Shown in pieces: positions 50,498-59,172 of a stretch of 64,000 nucleotides of DNA (positions within the stretch are counted from its first letter, which is position 1; the number at the start of each line of letters is the position of its first letter). Source of the stretch: DATJLY01 sp035532935 (GTDB lineage: Bacteria; Pseudomonadota; Alphaproteobacteria; ATCC43930; CGMCC-115725); NCBI GenBank assembly GCA_035532935.1, contig DATKQE010000111.1:1-64000 (forward strand), read 5' to 3'. The notes beneath the pieces were generated by a model. That model was not told the origin of the DNA, made no database searches, and worked only from the letters and a program-made list of their open reading frames with translations. The position numbers were made by a program, and so were the translations under genes.

Positions 50498-51364
50498 ATG
50501 TCCCAGGCCTTTGCCGCTTCACCCGTCGTCGTCGGATTCGCATCTCAAGGCGCGGCCGACCCGCTGATTTCGGCCGAGGAGACGCTGTGCCCGGTCGTCG
50601 CCAACGACGCGGTCAACGCCGAATACAAGCACCTCGTGCTCGAGGCCTCGCCCAAGGCGCTCACGGCCCAGGCGGGGCAGTTCTTCAACTGGCTCTGTCC
50701 CTCGCCCGATGACGGCGAGCTGTGGCTCCGGCGGCCGCAGAGCGTCTATCGCGTCGATGCGGCGCGCGGCCGGATCGAGTTCCTCTACAAGGTCGTCGGC
50801 CGCGGCACCAAGGGCGTGGCGCAGCTTCGCCCGGGCGACCGCTTCAACATCGTCGGCCCGCTCGGCCACGGCTTTCATCTCGAGCCCACCTGGCGCCACA
50901 TCGTCGTGCTCGGGCGTGGCGTCGGCCTCGCCACGTTGGCGCCGATCTCGGCGCTGGCGGGCGCGTCCGGCATCGGCGTCACCGCAATCCTGTCGGCGCG
51001 CAGCCCCGATCTCGTCATGACGCAGGATCTCTTCGCCGCGGTGGGCGCCCGCGTCATCCCGGTTCTCGACAGCGACGGCAGCAGCGATGTCGCGAACGTG
51101 GAAGCGATCCTGTCGGACCTGATCGCCCAGGGCCGAGCCGATGCGTTCTTCACCTGCGGCTCGAACCGGCTGATGCAGTTGATGAAGCGCGTCGGCGCCA
51201 CGCATGGCATCCCCGGCCAAGTGGCGATGGAGCAGGTCATGGCTTGCGGCCTCGGACCCTGCTACGTCTGCGTCCGCACCTTCGAGGTGAACGGCCAGAA
51301 GACCCTGCGCCGGGTGTGCATCGAGGGTCCGGTATTCGATCTCCAGGAGGCAGTGGGATGGTAG
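50498..51364 (+). CDS. pyrK: Dihydroorotate dehydrogenase electron-transfer subunit (PyrK type)
   Basis: A ferredoxin-reductase-like subunit, 288 residues. RRPQSVYRVD is the FAD-binding RPxSxY-like motif, GPLGHGFHL and VVLGRGVGLATLAPI are the NAD-binding region, and the C-terminal [2Fe-2S] ligands are in MACGLGPCYVCVRTF plus a Cys near RRVCIEGP. In class 1B dihydroorotate dehydrogenases PyrK passes electrons from PyrD's FMN to NAD+. It overlaps the next gene by seven bases, so they are coupled as in classic pyrK-pyrD pairs. Some Cys spacing (CGLGPCYVC) matches PyrK. Confidence 0.85.
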   Translation: MSQAFAASPVVVGFASQGAADPLISAEETLCPVVANDAVNAEYKHLVLEASPKALTAQAGQFFNWLCPSPDDGELWLRRPQSVYRVDAARGRIEFLYKVVGRGTKGVAQLRPGDRFNIVGPLGHGFHLEPTWRHIVVLGRGVGLATLAPISALAGASGIGVTAILSARSPDLVMTQDLFAAVGARVIPVLDSDGSSDVANVEAILSDLIAQGRADAFFTCGSNRLMQLMKRVGATHGIPGQVAMEQVMACGLGPCYVCVRTFEVNGQKTLRRVCIEGPVFDLQEAVGW

Positions 51365-52305
51365 ACCTGTCGGTCCGGATCGGGTCGCTGACGTTCCAGA
51401 ACCCGATCATGCCCGCCTCGGGGGCGTTCTCGACCGAGCTGGCTCAGGTAATGGATCTGAACCGCCTGGGCGCGCTCGTCGCCAAGACTGTGTCGCGCGA
51501 GTTCCGCTCCGGCAATCCCACCCCGCGCGTGGCCGAGATCGAATGCGGCATGATCAATTCGATCGGCCTGCCGACCAAGGGGCTGCAGTATTTCCTCGAC
51601 GCGCAGGTGCCCGACTACAAGCGCTTTTCCCCGCCGCTCGTCGCCTCGATCACCTCGCAGGACCCGACCGACTTCGCGGCGATGGCGCGGGCGGTGAGCG
51701 TGCCGGATGTCGACGTGATCGAGCTCAACATCTCGTGTCCGACGCGCAATCCGGGCGGCGGCAATTTTGCGCTGCACGAGGACCACACCTATAGCGTCGT
51801 CGCGGGCGTACGGGCGGCGACCGACAAGCCGCTCTGGGCCAAGCTCTCGCCCAATGCCGGCGACATCGTCGCCATCGCCACGGCGGCCGAGCGTGCCGGC
51901 GCCGATGCGCTCGTCGTCTCGAACACCATTCTCGGCCTCAAGATCGATCTCGACACATTCCGCCCGGCGATCGGCAACAAGCTCGGCGGCATCTCCGGAC
52001 CGGGCGTAAAGCCGATCATCCTGCGCATGGTCTATCAATGCGCCAAGGCGGTTTCGATCCCGGTGATCGGCTGCGGCGGCATCTGCAAGGCCGAAGACGT
52101 GGTCGAGTACATGCTCGCGGGCGCCTCGGCGGTGATGGTGGGCTATCTCATCTTCCGCAATCCCTCGGGCCTCGTCACGCTGATCGACGATCTCGCGGCG
52201 TGGTGCGAGCGGCGCGGCTTCGCGCGCGTGGCCGACCTTACCGGCGCGATGATCGACGAGGCGCCGCGCGAGACCTTCGCGGCCGCGGCGGCGCCGATCG
52301 GCTGA
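51358..52305 (+). CDS. pyrD: Dihydroorotate dehydrogenase, class 1B catalytic subunit
   Basis: This 315-residue FMN TIM-barrel catalyses dihydroorotate to orotate. It starts MVDLSVRIGSLTFQNPIMPASGAF; the NISCPT motif carries the catalytic Cys of class 1 enzymes, INSIGLPTKG binds FMN, and the phosphate is held by VIGCGGI and AVMVGY segments. The class 1B assignment rests on the coupled PyrK. The ATG at 51358 follows aggaggcagtggg and overlaps the pyrK stop. A related dihydropyrimidine-type reductase role is the main alternative. Confidence 0.87.
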   Translation: MVDLSVRIGSLTFQNPIMPASGAFSTELAQVMDLNRLGALVAKTVSREFRSGNPTPRVAEIECGMINSIGLPTKGLQYFLDAQVPDYKRFSPPLVASITSQDPTDFAAMARAVSVPDVDVIELNISCPTRNPGGGNFALHEDHTYSVVAGVRAATDKPLWAKLSPNAGDIVAIATAAERAGADALVVSNTILGLKIDLDTFRPAIGNKLGGISGPGVKPIILRMVYQCAKAVSIPVIGCGGICKAEDVVEYMLAGASAVMVGYLIFRNPSGLVTLIDDLAAWCERRGFARVADLTGAMIDEAPRETFAAAAAPIG

Positions 52306-52314
52306 GGGTTGCGC

Positions 52315-53376
52315 GTGCCGGCTCCGCTCACCATCCGCAAGCCCGACGACTGGCACCTTCACGTCCGCGACGGCGCCATGCTCAAGGCGTCGCTGCCGTT
52401 CTCGGCGCGGCATTTCGGCCGCGGCATCATCATGCCGAACCTGGTGCCGCCGGTGCGCACGGTGGCCGACGCCGTCGCCTATCGCGCGCGGCTGATGGCG
52501 GCGTTGCCGGAGGGGATGGACTTCACGCCGCTCATGACCTGCTACATGACCGACGACACCGATCCCGACGAGGTCGAGCGCGGCTTCCGCGATGGCGTCT
52601 TCACCGCGGTCAAGATCTATCCCGCCAACGCCACCACGTATTCGGCCGCGGGCGTCACCGATTTCCGCAAGATCCGGCGCGTGCTGGCACGCATGGAAAA
52701 GATCGGCATGCGGCTCCTCATCCATGGCGAGGAGGCCGATCCCGCGATCGACGTGTTCGACCGCGAGGCGGTGTTCATCGACCGTCACCTGCGCCACTGG
52801 CTCGCCGAGTTCCCCGGCCTCAAAATGGTGCTCGAGCACATTTCGAGCGAGGTCGCGGTCGCGTTCGTGCGCAGCGCCGCGCCGCAACTGGGCGCCACCA
52901 TCACGCCCTATCACCTCATGCTCAACCGTACCGATTTCCTCGGCTACGGGCTGCGCCCCTACCTCTATTGCATGCCGATCATCAAGCGCGAGCGCGACCG
53001 GCTTGCGCTGCGCCAGGCTGCGACTTCGGGCGACCCCTGCTTCTTCCTCGGCACCGATTCGGCGCCGCATCCGATGGCGAAGAAGCTCGACGTTGTCGGC
53101 ATACCGGGCCTCTTCAACGCGCCGGTGGCGCTCGAGAGCTATGCCCAGGTGTTCGCCGAGGACAACGCGCTCGACCGGCTCGAAGCCTTCGCCTCCTTGA
53201 ACGGGCCGCGCCACTATGGCCTCGAGCCGAACATGGCCACGGTGACGCTCGTGCCCGAGCCCTGGACCGTGCCGGAAGAGGTGCTGGTACCGGGTCCGGA
53301 GGAGCGCGCGCTCATCCATCGTGGCGGCGAGACCATCGCCTGGCGCGTTGTCGGCGCCGGGGAGGCGCAGCGCTAG
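52315..53376 (+). CDS. pyrC: Dihydroorotase (PyrC, E. coli type)
   Basis: A zinc amidohydrolase of 353 residues cyclising carbamoyl-aspartate to dihydroorotate. DDWHLHVRDG carries the HxH metal ligands, TAVKIYPANATT the carboxylated Lys, HGEEA and EHISS further His, and FLGTDSAPHP the catalytic Asp; this is the short class II form. It starts with GTG at 52315 after gagggttgcgc. It follows pyrD by nine bases, so pyrK-pyrD-pyrC is an operon covering two consecutive steps of pyrimidine synthesis, or of reverse catabolism. Confidence 0.93.
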   Translation: MPAPLTIRKPDDWHLHVRDGAMLKASLPFSARHFGRGIIMPNLVPPVRTVADAVAYRARLMAALPEGMDFTPLMTCYMTDDTDPDEVERGFRDGVFTAVKIYPANATTYSAAGVTDFRKIRRVLARMEKIGMRLLIHGEEADPAIDVFDREAVFIDRHLRHWLAEFPGLKMVLEHISSEVAVAFVRSAAPQLGATITPYHLMLNRTDFLGYGLRPYLYCMPIIKRERDRLALRQAATSGDPCFFLGTDSAPHPMAKKLDVVGIPGLFNAPVALESYAQVFAEDNALDRLEAFASLNGPRHYGLEPNMATVTLVPEPWTVPEEVLVPGPEERALIHRGGETIAWRVVGAGEAQR

Positions 53377-53426
53377 CGGCGCGCTCGATTACCCTTGGCC
53401 GCATCACGCCCGATCGGGAGGAAATC

Positions 53427-54899
53427 ATGGCGGATTACGATGTCATCATCGTGGGCGGCGGCAACGCGGCGTTCTGCGCCGCGCTGGCGGCCCAGGAGCA
53501 GGGCGCTTCGGTGGTGATGCTGGAGGCGGCGCCCGAGGACGAGGCCGGCGGCAACAGCCGCTTCACCGCCGGCTCGATGCGGATCGTCTATAACGGCGTC
53601 GACGACATCCGCACGCTCATTCCCGACCTCACCGAACAGGAGGTCGCGACCACCGATTTCGGCACCTACACCCAGGACCAGTTCTTCGACGACATGGCGC
53701 GCGTGACGCAGTATCGCGCCAATCCCGATCTCGTCGAGCTTCTGGTCACGCGCAGCCTCGCCACCGCCTGCTGGATGCGCGACAAGGGCGTGCGCTTCGT
53801 GCCGATCTATGGCCGCCAGGCGTTCAAGATCGAAGGCCGGTTCAAATTCTGGGGCGGGCTCACCGTGGAGTCGGTAGGGGGCGGTCCCGGCCTCATCGAC
53901 CAGTTGACCCAGGCGGCGAAGCGGCGCGGCATCGAGATCCGCTACACCACGCGCGCCACCGACCTCATCACCGACGGCGTCGGCGTCGCGGGCGTCAAGG
54001 TGCGCAGCGGCGATGCGCTGGGCGAGGTGCGCGGTCGCGCGGTCGTGCTTGCGTGCGGCGGGTTTGAGGCCAATCCCGAATGGCGCACGCGCTATCTCGG
54101 CCCCGGCTGGGATCTCGCCAAGGTGCGCGGCTCGCGCTTCAACGCCGGCGACGGCATCCGCATGGCGCTCGCCATCGGCGCGAGCCCGTGCGGCAACTGG
54201 TCGGGCTGCCATGCGGTGGGCTGGGACATGAACGCGCCGGAATTCGGCGATCTCGCCGTCGGCGACCAGTTCCAGAAGCACTCTTATCCCTTCGCCATCA
54301 TGGTCAATGCGACCGGGCGCCGCTTCGTCGACGAGGGCGCCGATTTCCGCAACTACACCTATGCCAAGTACGGCCGCGTGATCCTCGAGCAACCGGGGCA
54401 GTTCGCGTGGCAGATCTTCGACCGCAAGGTGAAGTTCCTGCAGCGCGACGAATACAACATCCGCCGCATCACCAAGGTGACCGCCAACACGATCGAGGAA
54501 CTCGCGCAGAAGCTCGACGGCGTGAATCCGAAGGCCTTCGTCGAGACCATCGCCCAGTACAACAAGGCGGTCCGCACCGAGATCCCGTTCAATCCCAACG
54601 TCAAGGACGGGCGCCGCACCGAGGGGCTCGCCATCGACAAGTCCAACTGGGCGAACACGATCGACGAGCCGCCGTTCGAGGGCTATGGCGTCACCTGCGG
54701 GCTCACCTTCACCTTCGGGGGCTTGCGGATCAATCCGTCGGGTCAGGTCCTCGATCTCGATATGAAGCCGATTGCCGGCCTTCATGCCGCGGGGGAACTG
54801 GTGGGCGGATTGTTCTATTTCAATTATCCCGGCGGCTCCGGACTGACCGCGGGCGCGGTGTTCGGCCGCATCGCCGGCACGACGGCGGCGCGGCGCTGA
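53427..54899 (+). CDS. FAD-dependent dehydrogenase, TcuA (tricarballylate dehydrogenase)/fumarate-reductase flavoprotein-like
   Basis: A flavoprotein of 490 residues. The N-terminal motif is IIVGGGNAAFCAALAA, typical of TcuA-type enzymes, and the fumarate-reductase-like FAD fold continues with GGNSRFTAGSMR, ACGGFEANPEW and a C-terminal GELVGGLFYFNYPGGSGLTAGAVFGR. Family members oxidise tricarballylate or reduce unsaturated acids (3-ketosteroid or urocanate types also exist). A gggaggaaatc site precedes the ATG. It follows pyrC in the same direction. Its link to pyrimidine genes is unclear; no TcuB partner is seen. Confidence 0.8.
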   Translation: MADYDVIIVGGGNAAFCAALAAQEQGASVVMLEAAPEDEAGGNSRFTAGSMRIVYNGVDDIRTLIPDLTEQEVATTDFGTYTQDQFFDDMARVTQYRANPDLVELLVTRSLATACWMRDKGVRFVPIYGRQAFKIEGRFKFWGGLTVESVGGGPGLIDQLTQAAKRRGIEIRYTTRATDLITDGVGVAGVKVRSGDALGEVRGRAVVLACGGFEANPEWRTRYLGPGWDLAKVRGSRFNAGDGIRMALAIGASPCGNWSGCHAVGWDMNAPEFGDLAVGDQFQKHSYPFAIMVNATGRRFVDEGADFRNYTYAKYGRVILEQPGQFAWQIFDRKVKFLQRDEYNIRRITKVTANTIEELAQKLDGVNPKAFVETIAQYNKAVRTEIPFNPNVKDGRRTEGLAIDKSNWANTIDEPPFEGYGVTCGLTFTFGGLRINPSGQVLDLDMKPIAGLHAAGELVGGLFYFNYPGGSGLTAGAVFGRIAGTTAARR

Positions 54900-54909
54900 C
54901 CCGCCGCGC

Positions 54910-55398
54910 GTGCGGCCGCTCCTGGTCCTCCGGTTCCTGGTGTTGTTGACCCTGGCCAACGGCACGCCGGTCATCGCCAAGAGGCTGATGGGGGACCGGC
55001 TGGCGTTTGCCCTCGATGGCGGCTGCCGTTTTTTCGACGGCCGCCCGCTCTTCGGCCGCTCCAAGACGGTGCGCGGGATCGTGCTGTCGATCGTCGTGAC
55101 GTCGGCCGGTGCGCCGCTCGTTGCGCTCGCGCCCGCGATCGGCGCGATCATCGGCGCGGCCGCCATGGCAGGCGATCTTTTTTCCAGCTTCGTCAAGCGC
55201 CGCCTCGGCCTGGCGTCGAGCAGCCGCGCGAGCTTCCTCGACCAGATCCCGGAATCGCTATTTCCGCTGCTCGCCTGCCGCGACGCGCTCGCGCTCACGG
55301 TGACCGACATCGTCGCCGGCGTCGCGGTCTTCACGCTGGGCGAAATGCTGCTCTCGCGCCTCCTCTATCGCTGGCACGTCCGCGACCGGCCGTATTAG
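54910..55398 (+). CDS. CDP-archaeol synthase-like (CarS/DUF46) membrane protein
   Basis: A membrane protein of 162 residues in the CarS-like CDP-alcohol-transferase family. Diagnostic blocks: LANGTPVIAKRLMGDRL, LDGGCRFFDGRPLFGRSKTVRG, AGDLFSSFVKRRLGL and FLDQIPESLF, between about four to five hydrophobic helices. Archaeal CarS makes CDP-archaeol; bacterial homologues are of unclear function, perhaps activating other lipid phosphates. The start is GTG at 54910. It converges with and overlaps the phosphoesterase gene by four bases (55395-55398). Confidence 0.8.
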   Translation: MRPLLVLRFLVLLTLANGTPVIAKRLMGDRLAFALDGGCRFFDGRPLFGRSKTVRGIVLSIVVTSAGAPLVALAPAIGAIIGAAAMAGDLFSSFVKRRLGLASSSRASFLDQIPESLFPLLACRDALALTVTDIVAGVAVFTLGEMLLSRLLYRWHVRDRPY

Positions 55399-56339
55399 GT
55401 GGGCGCGCGCTCGAGACGATGCAGCGCGATCTCGGGCGGGCAGTTGAGGCGCACCGCGATGATGGAAGAGCCGACGCCGACCGAGGTGTAGCCTTCCATG
55501 GCGTGATACTTCCACGACCCCGATCCCAGCCGCCGCGGCAGCGCGGAATCGAGGGTGATCGGGATGGCGCCGGGCAGACAGATCTGCCCGCCATGGGTAT
55601 GGCCGCCAAGCAGCAGGTCGAAATCGGCATGGGCGGCCTGGCGATAAATCTCGGGCGTGTGCGACAGCAGGATCGAGAATTCGTCGTGGGGAATCCCCTG
55701 GGCCGCCTTTTCGATATTGTCGACGCGGTAGTAATGGGCGTCGTCGATGCCGGCGAGGTGAATGCGCTCGCCGCCGCGCGCGATCGTCGTCGATTCGTTG
55801 AGCAGCATGCGGATGCCCATCGCCTCCATCGGCGGGATCATGCGGACGGTGTCGTGATTGCCGAGCACGCCATAGACCGGGTCTTTCAAATGCGCGCGCA
55901 CGCGTTCGAGACCGGCGAGCGTCGCGTCGAACGGCCCCCACGTCTTGCCGCGGAAATCGCCGGTCAGAACGCAGAGATCGTAGCGCATATCGCCGAGCAG
56001 CTCGATCAACCGCTGCATCGCACCCGGATTCATGTCGACGTGCATGTCGCTGATATGGAGGATGGTGAATCCGTCGAAGAGCGCCGGCAGATGCTTCAAC
56101 CGGATCGTATTGCGGCGGACCACGACGCGCGCCGCGTTGCGCACGCCGCGCCGATAGAGCCCCGTCAAGCGCAGCGTCGCGCGAATGAGGCTCGGGGCGG
56201 AATACCAGTTCTCGAGGTGAAAGAAGTTGAGCCCTTGCCCGAACACGCGCGCCTCGTGATCGGTCTCGATGCCGAGCCGCTGGCGCGCGTGCAATCGGCC
56301 GAGCCTCCGTTCGAGCTGTTCCAGCACGTCCTCGCGCAT
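55395..56339 (-). CDS. Metallophosphoesterase (YkuE/YaeI-like)
   Basis: A 314-residue calcineurin-like phosphoesterase. The metal-site motifs are in order: LHISDMHVD (DxH), LTGDFRGKT (GD), GVLGNHDTV (GNHD), LLSHTPE and GGHTHGGQICLP (GHxH). Relatives of the YkuE/YaeI group hydrolyse lipid phosphates such as UDP-diacylglucosamine. There is no clear signal peptide; the N-terminus has a basic, possibly membrane-associated segment. It ends 4 bases into the convergent CarS-like gene and follows the transporter operon by 15 bases, so it may be its last gene. Confidence 0.88.
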   Translation of the reverse strand: MREDVLEQLERRLGRLHARQRLGIETDHEARVFGQGLNFFHLENWYSAPSLIRATLRLTGLYRRGVRNAARVVVRRNTIRLKHLPALFDGFTILHISDMHVDMNPGAMQRLIELLGDMRYDLCVLTGDFRGKTWGPFDATLAGLERVRAHLKDPVYGVLGNHDTVRMIPPMEAMGIRMLLNESTTIARGGERIHLAGIDDAHYYRVDNIEKAAQGIPHDEFSILLSHTPEIYRQAAHADFDLLLGGHTHGGQICLPGAIPITLDSALPRRLGSGSWKYHAMEGYTSVGVGSSIIAVRLNCPPEIALHRLERAPT

Positions 56340-56354
56340 CGCCTGCCGCCGGCC

Positions 56355-57104
56355 TCAGGCCGCGTTTTCGGCGTAAGCGCGCAGGCGCCGGCCGATGCGC
56401 TCGAACGCCATGTCGGCGAGCACGGCGAAGAACGCCACCACCGCCGCGCCCTCGATGACATAGGGCAGCTTGTCGCTGACGAGCCCGTCGATGATGGGCG
56501 TGCCGAGCGTGACGGCGCCGACGGTCGAGCCGATGGTCGCGGTGCCGATGCTGATGACGACCGAAATCCGGATGCCGGCGAGGATCACCGGCGCCGCCAG
56601 CGGCAGCTCGACCTGGCGCAGCACCTGGAATGGTGACAGGCCCATGCCTTGCGCCGCCTCGCGCACCGCTGCCGGCACGCCCTCGATCCCGGCGATGACA
56701 TTGGCGAGGATCGGCAGGAACCCATAGAGCGTCAGTGCGACGAAGGTCGGACGCGCGCCATAGCCCAAGACCGGGACCGCGATCGCGAGAACGGCGACCG
56801 GCGGCACGCTCTGGCCGATGGCGGCAAGCGCGCCGAGAAGGGCGCGGAACTCGCGCCCGGCGGGACGCGTGACGAAGATGCCGAGCGCCAGCGCCGCCGC
56901 CGTCGCAGCGAGGCTCGAGGCGGCAACGATCTCGGCGTGCGACAGGAACAGCATGGGAAAGGACTGAAAGCGATAGATCGGTGGCCGGACGTCGGGAAAG
57001 GCGCGGGCAAAGAGCGGCGCGAACGCTGGCATCGCGTAGAGCAGCAGCAGGAACGCCGCCGCCGCCGCCGCAAAGGATGCCGCGCCGCCGCGCCGCGACC
57101 TCAT
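56355..57104 (-). CDS. yehW: Osmoprotectant-type ABC permease, YehW-like
   Basis: An inner-membrane permease of 249 residues for glycine-betaine-type osmoprotectant ABC systems. There are about five to six hydrophobic helices; the cytoplasmic coupling loop is IEGVPAAVREAAQGMGLSPFQVLRQVELPLAAPVILAGI, and the C-terminus covers GTPIIDGLVSDKLPYVI. The order binding protein, long permease, ATPase, short permease and the sizes (302, 381, 309, 249) match E. coli osmF-yehY-yehX-yehW. The ATG overlaps the ATPase stop. Ligand is assumed to be betaine or choline-like. Confidence 0.88.
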   Translation of the reverse strand: MRSRRGGAASFAAAAAAFLLLLYAMPAFAPLFARAFPDVRPPIYRFQSFPMLFLSHAEIVAASSLAATAAALALGIFVTRPAGREFRALLGALAAIGQSVPPVAVLAIAVPVLGYGARPTFVALTLYGFLPILANVIAGIEGVPAAVREAAQGMGLSPFQVLRQVELPLAAPVILAGIRISVVISIGTATIGSTVGAVTLGTPIIDGLVSDKLPYVIEGAAVVAFFAVLADMAFERIGRRLRAYAENAA

Positions 57105-58030
57105 GCTCTGCGGACCAGATCGGCGAGGACTACCGATCCCGTCACCGCGCCCTCAGCATCGCGCACGGGAATCCGATCGGTCCGGCGCATCACCATTTGC
57201 GACAGCGCCTCGCTCAGCGGCGCCGCTTCGTCCACCGGCTCGCCCGCGGCGGCGAGGCCGGGCCGCATGCTCTCGCCGACGTGCCGCAGCGCCAGAAGCT
57301 TGAGGCCGATCGCGGCGCGGCCGACGAATTCGCGCACGAAGTCGTCGGCGGGACGCTCGAGAATGTCGAGCGGCGCGCCCTGCTGCACGATCCGGCCTTC
57401 GTGCATGATCGCCACGATGTCGGCGATCTTCAGCGCCATGTCCATGTCGTGCGTCACGAAAACGATGGTCTTGCGCGTCTCGCGGTGAATCAGCGCGAGC
57501 TCGGCGCCGAGCGCGTCGCGCGTGATCGGATCGAGCGCGCCGAATGGCTCGTCCATCAGCAGGATTTCGGGATCGGCGGCGAGCGCGCGGGCGACGCCGA
57601 CGCGCTGCTGCTGCCCGCCCGAAAGCTGGTGGGCGTAGCGGTCGCGATATGAGTCGGGATCGAGCCGCAACAGCGCGAGCAGCGCGTCGGTGCGCGCGGC
57701 GATGCGCTCGCGCGGCCAGCCGAGGAGACGCGGCACCGTCGCGATATTCTCGGCGACGGTCCAGTGCGGAAACAGCCCGATCGACTGGATCACATAGCCG
57801 ATCCGCCGCCGCAGCGCTTCGACCGGAACCGTCGTCACGTCCGTGCCGTCGATGCGGATCGCGCCCGCGCTCATCGGGACGAGGCGGTTGATCATTCGAA
57901 GCGTCGTCGATTTGCCGGCACCCGAGGAGCCGACGAGGGCGCAGAGCGCGCCCGTTGGCACGACGAGGCTCACACCATCGACGACGCGGCGGCCGCCGTA
58001 GACCCGCACCACGCCGTCGAGCTCGATCAT
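57101..58030 (-). CDS. yehX: Osmoprotectant-type ABC ATPase, YehX/OpuCA-like
   Basis: An ATPase of 309 residues. Walker A GSSGAGKS at residues 34-41, the Q-loop in GYVIQSIGLFPHWTV, signature LSGGQQQRVGVARAL, Walker B ILLMDEPFGALD and the switch His in VFVTHDMDM. A C-terminal extension of about 60 residues contains one CBS-like half (ALSQMVMRRTDRIPVRDAEG), as in OpuCA, which senses ionic strength. The ATG overlaps the upstream permease stop (ATGA). Confidence 0.92.
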   Translation of the reverse strand: MIELDGVVRVYGGRRVVDGVSLVVPTGALCALVGSSGAGKSTTLRMINRLVPMSAGAIRIDGTDVTTVPVEALRRRIGYVIQSIGLFPHWTVAENIATVPRLLGWPRERIAARTDALLALLRLDPDSYRDRYAHQLSGGQQQRVGVARALAADPEILLMDEPFGALDPITRDALGAELALIHRETRKTIVFVTHDMDMALKIADIVAIMHEGRIVQQGAPLDILERPADDFVREFVGRAAIGLKLLALRHVGESMRPGLAAAGEPVDEAAPLSEALSQMVMRRTDRIPVRDAEGAVTGSVVLADLVRRA

Positions 58031-59172
58031 GGCACTCTCCGCCTCAGACAGGCGATCAGCATCGCCAACGCGAAATCGGCCGCCAGCGCCAAAAGAATTG
58101 TCGGCACCGCGCCGAGCAGAACGAGATCGATTGCATATTGGCCGATCCCCTGGAAAACGAAAGTGCCGAGACCGCCCGCGCCGATGAGCGCCGCCACCGT
58201 CGCGAGCCCGATGGCCTGGACCGTGACGATCCGCACCCCGGCGAGAAAGACGGGCAGGCCGAGCGGAACCTCCACCCGCCAGAAGATCTGACGCCGCGTC
58301 ATGCCCATCCCCGCTGCCGCGTCGGTGACCGCCGGATCGACGCCGCTGAGACCGGCCTCGGTGTTGCGCGCGATCGGAAGCAGCGAATAGAGCGTGAGCG
58401 CGATGAGCGCCGGCACCGGCCCGACGCCGCCGAGCCCCAGCGCGGCGAGCGGCGCGAGCAGCAATCCGAACAGCGCCACCGAAGGAATGGTCTGGACGAT
58501 GTTGAGCGTGGCGAAGATCGGACCCCGCGCCGCCGCGCGCCGCGATGCGAGCGCGCCGAGCGGCATCCCGAGCGCGAGCGCGGGCGCGAGGGCGCCCAGC
58601 ACCAGCTCACAGTGCCGTGTCAGCTCGAACAGAAACGCGCCGCGGCGCGCGGCATATTCGCGCGCAATCGACAACGCATCGAGCCGTCCGCCCGCGGCCA
58701 GCGCGGCAACCAGAACCGCGACCGCCGCGACGACGGCAATCCGCAGCAGCGGTCCGGCCGCAAGCCGTTGCAGCGCGTCGAGAATGGCGAGGGCGGCGCA
58801 GAGTTCGGCAACCCAGAATCCGGGCCCGAGCATGGTGCGGGCCGCGCGCGGCGACGTCGCGGCGAGCACGGCCGCCGCGTGCCCCGCGCCCTCGAGCAAC
58901 AGCAAGAGCAGCGCGCCGGCGGCAACGATCGTCGTGAGCAGTGTCGCCCGCGCCGACGGCGCGAACGACCCGCCCAGCAGCAGCAGTCCGATGCCGCACA
59001 CGATCGTCCCGCGCACCGCGCCGGTCGCCGGCCACAGCGGCAACGGCGCGCCCGAGACGAGGCGGTTCGGCGCATGCGCGACAAAGCCGGTCGCCGCCAG
59101 CGCCATCGTCCCCAGCGCCAGCAGCAGCAGCAGCACGAGATTCGGCGCACGGGTCGCAATGCCCGTTGTCAT
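58027..59172 (-). CDS. yehY: Osmoprotectant-type ABC permease with extended N-terminus, YehY-like
   Basis: A permease of 381 residues: about 180 hydrophobic N-terminal residues with multiple helices precede the conserved ProW-like core (TLNIVQTIPSVALFGLLLAP, TLYSLLPIARNTEAGLSGVDPAVTDAAAGMGMTRRQIFWRVEVPLGLPVF). The long N-terminal part is characteristic of YehY relative to other ProW-type permeases. Overlaps by ATGA on both sides show strict coupling. It would pair with YehW as a heterodimeric channel. Confidence 0.88.
   Translation of the reverse strand: MTTGIATRAPNLVLLLLLALGTMALAATGFVAHAPNRLVSGAPLPLWPATGAVRGTIVCGIGLLLLGGSFAPSARATLLTTIVAAGALLLLLLEGAGHAAAVLAATSPRAARTMLGPGFWVAELCAALAILDALQRLAAGPLLRIAVVAAVAVLVAALAAGGRLDALSIAREYAARRGAFLFELTRHCELVLGALAPALALGMPLGALASRRAAARGPIFATLNIVQTIPSVALFGLLLAPLAALGLGGVGPVPALIALTLYSLLPIARNTEAGLSGVDPAVTDAAAGMGMTRRQIFWRVEVPLGLPVFLAGVRIVTVQAIGLATVAALIGAGGLGTFVFQGIGQYAIDLVLLGAVPTILLALAADFALAMLIACLRRRVP

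Noticed and set aside
51262..53319. A 685-codon minus-strand frame across pyrD and pyrC
   Set aside because: Shadow of two well-recognised plus-strand genes.
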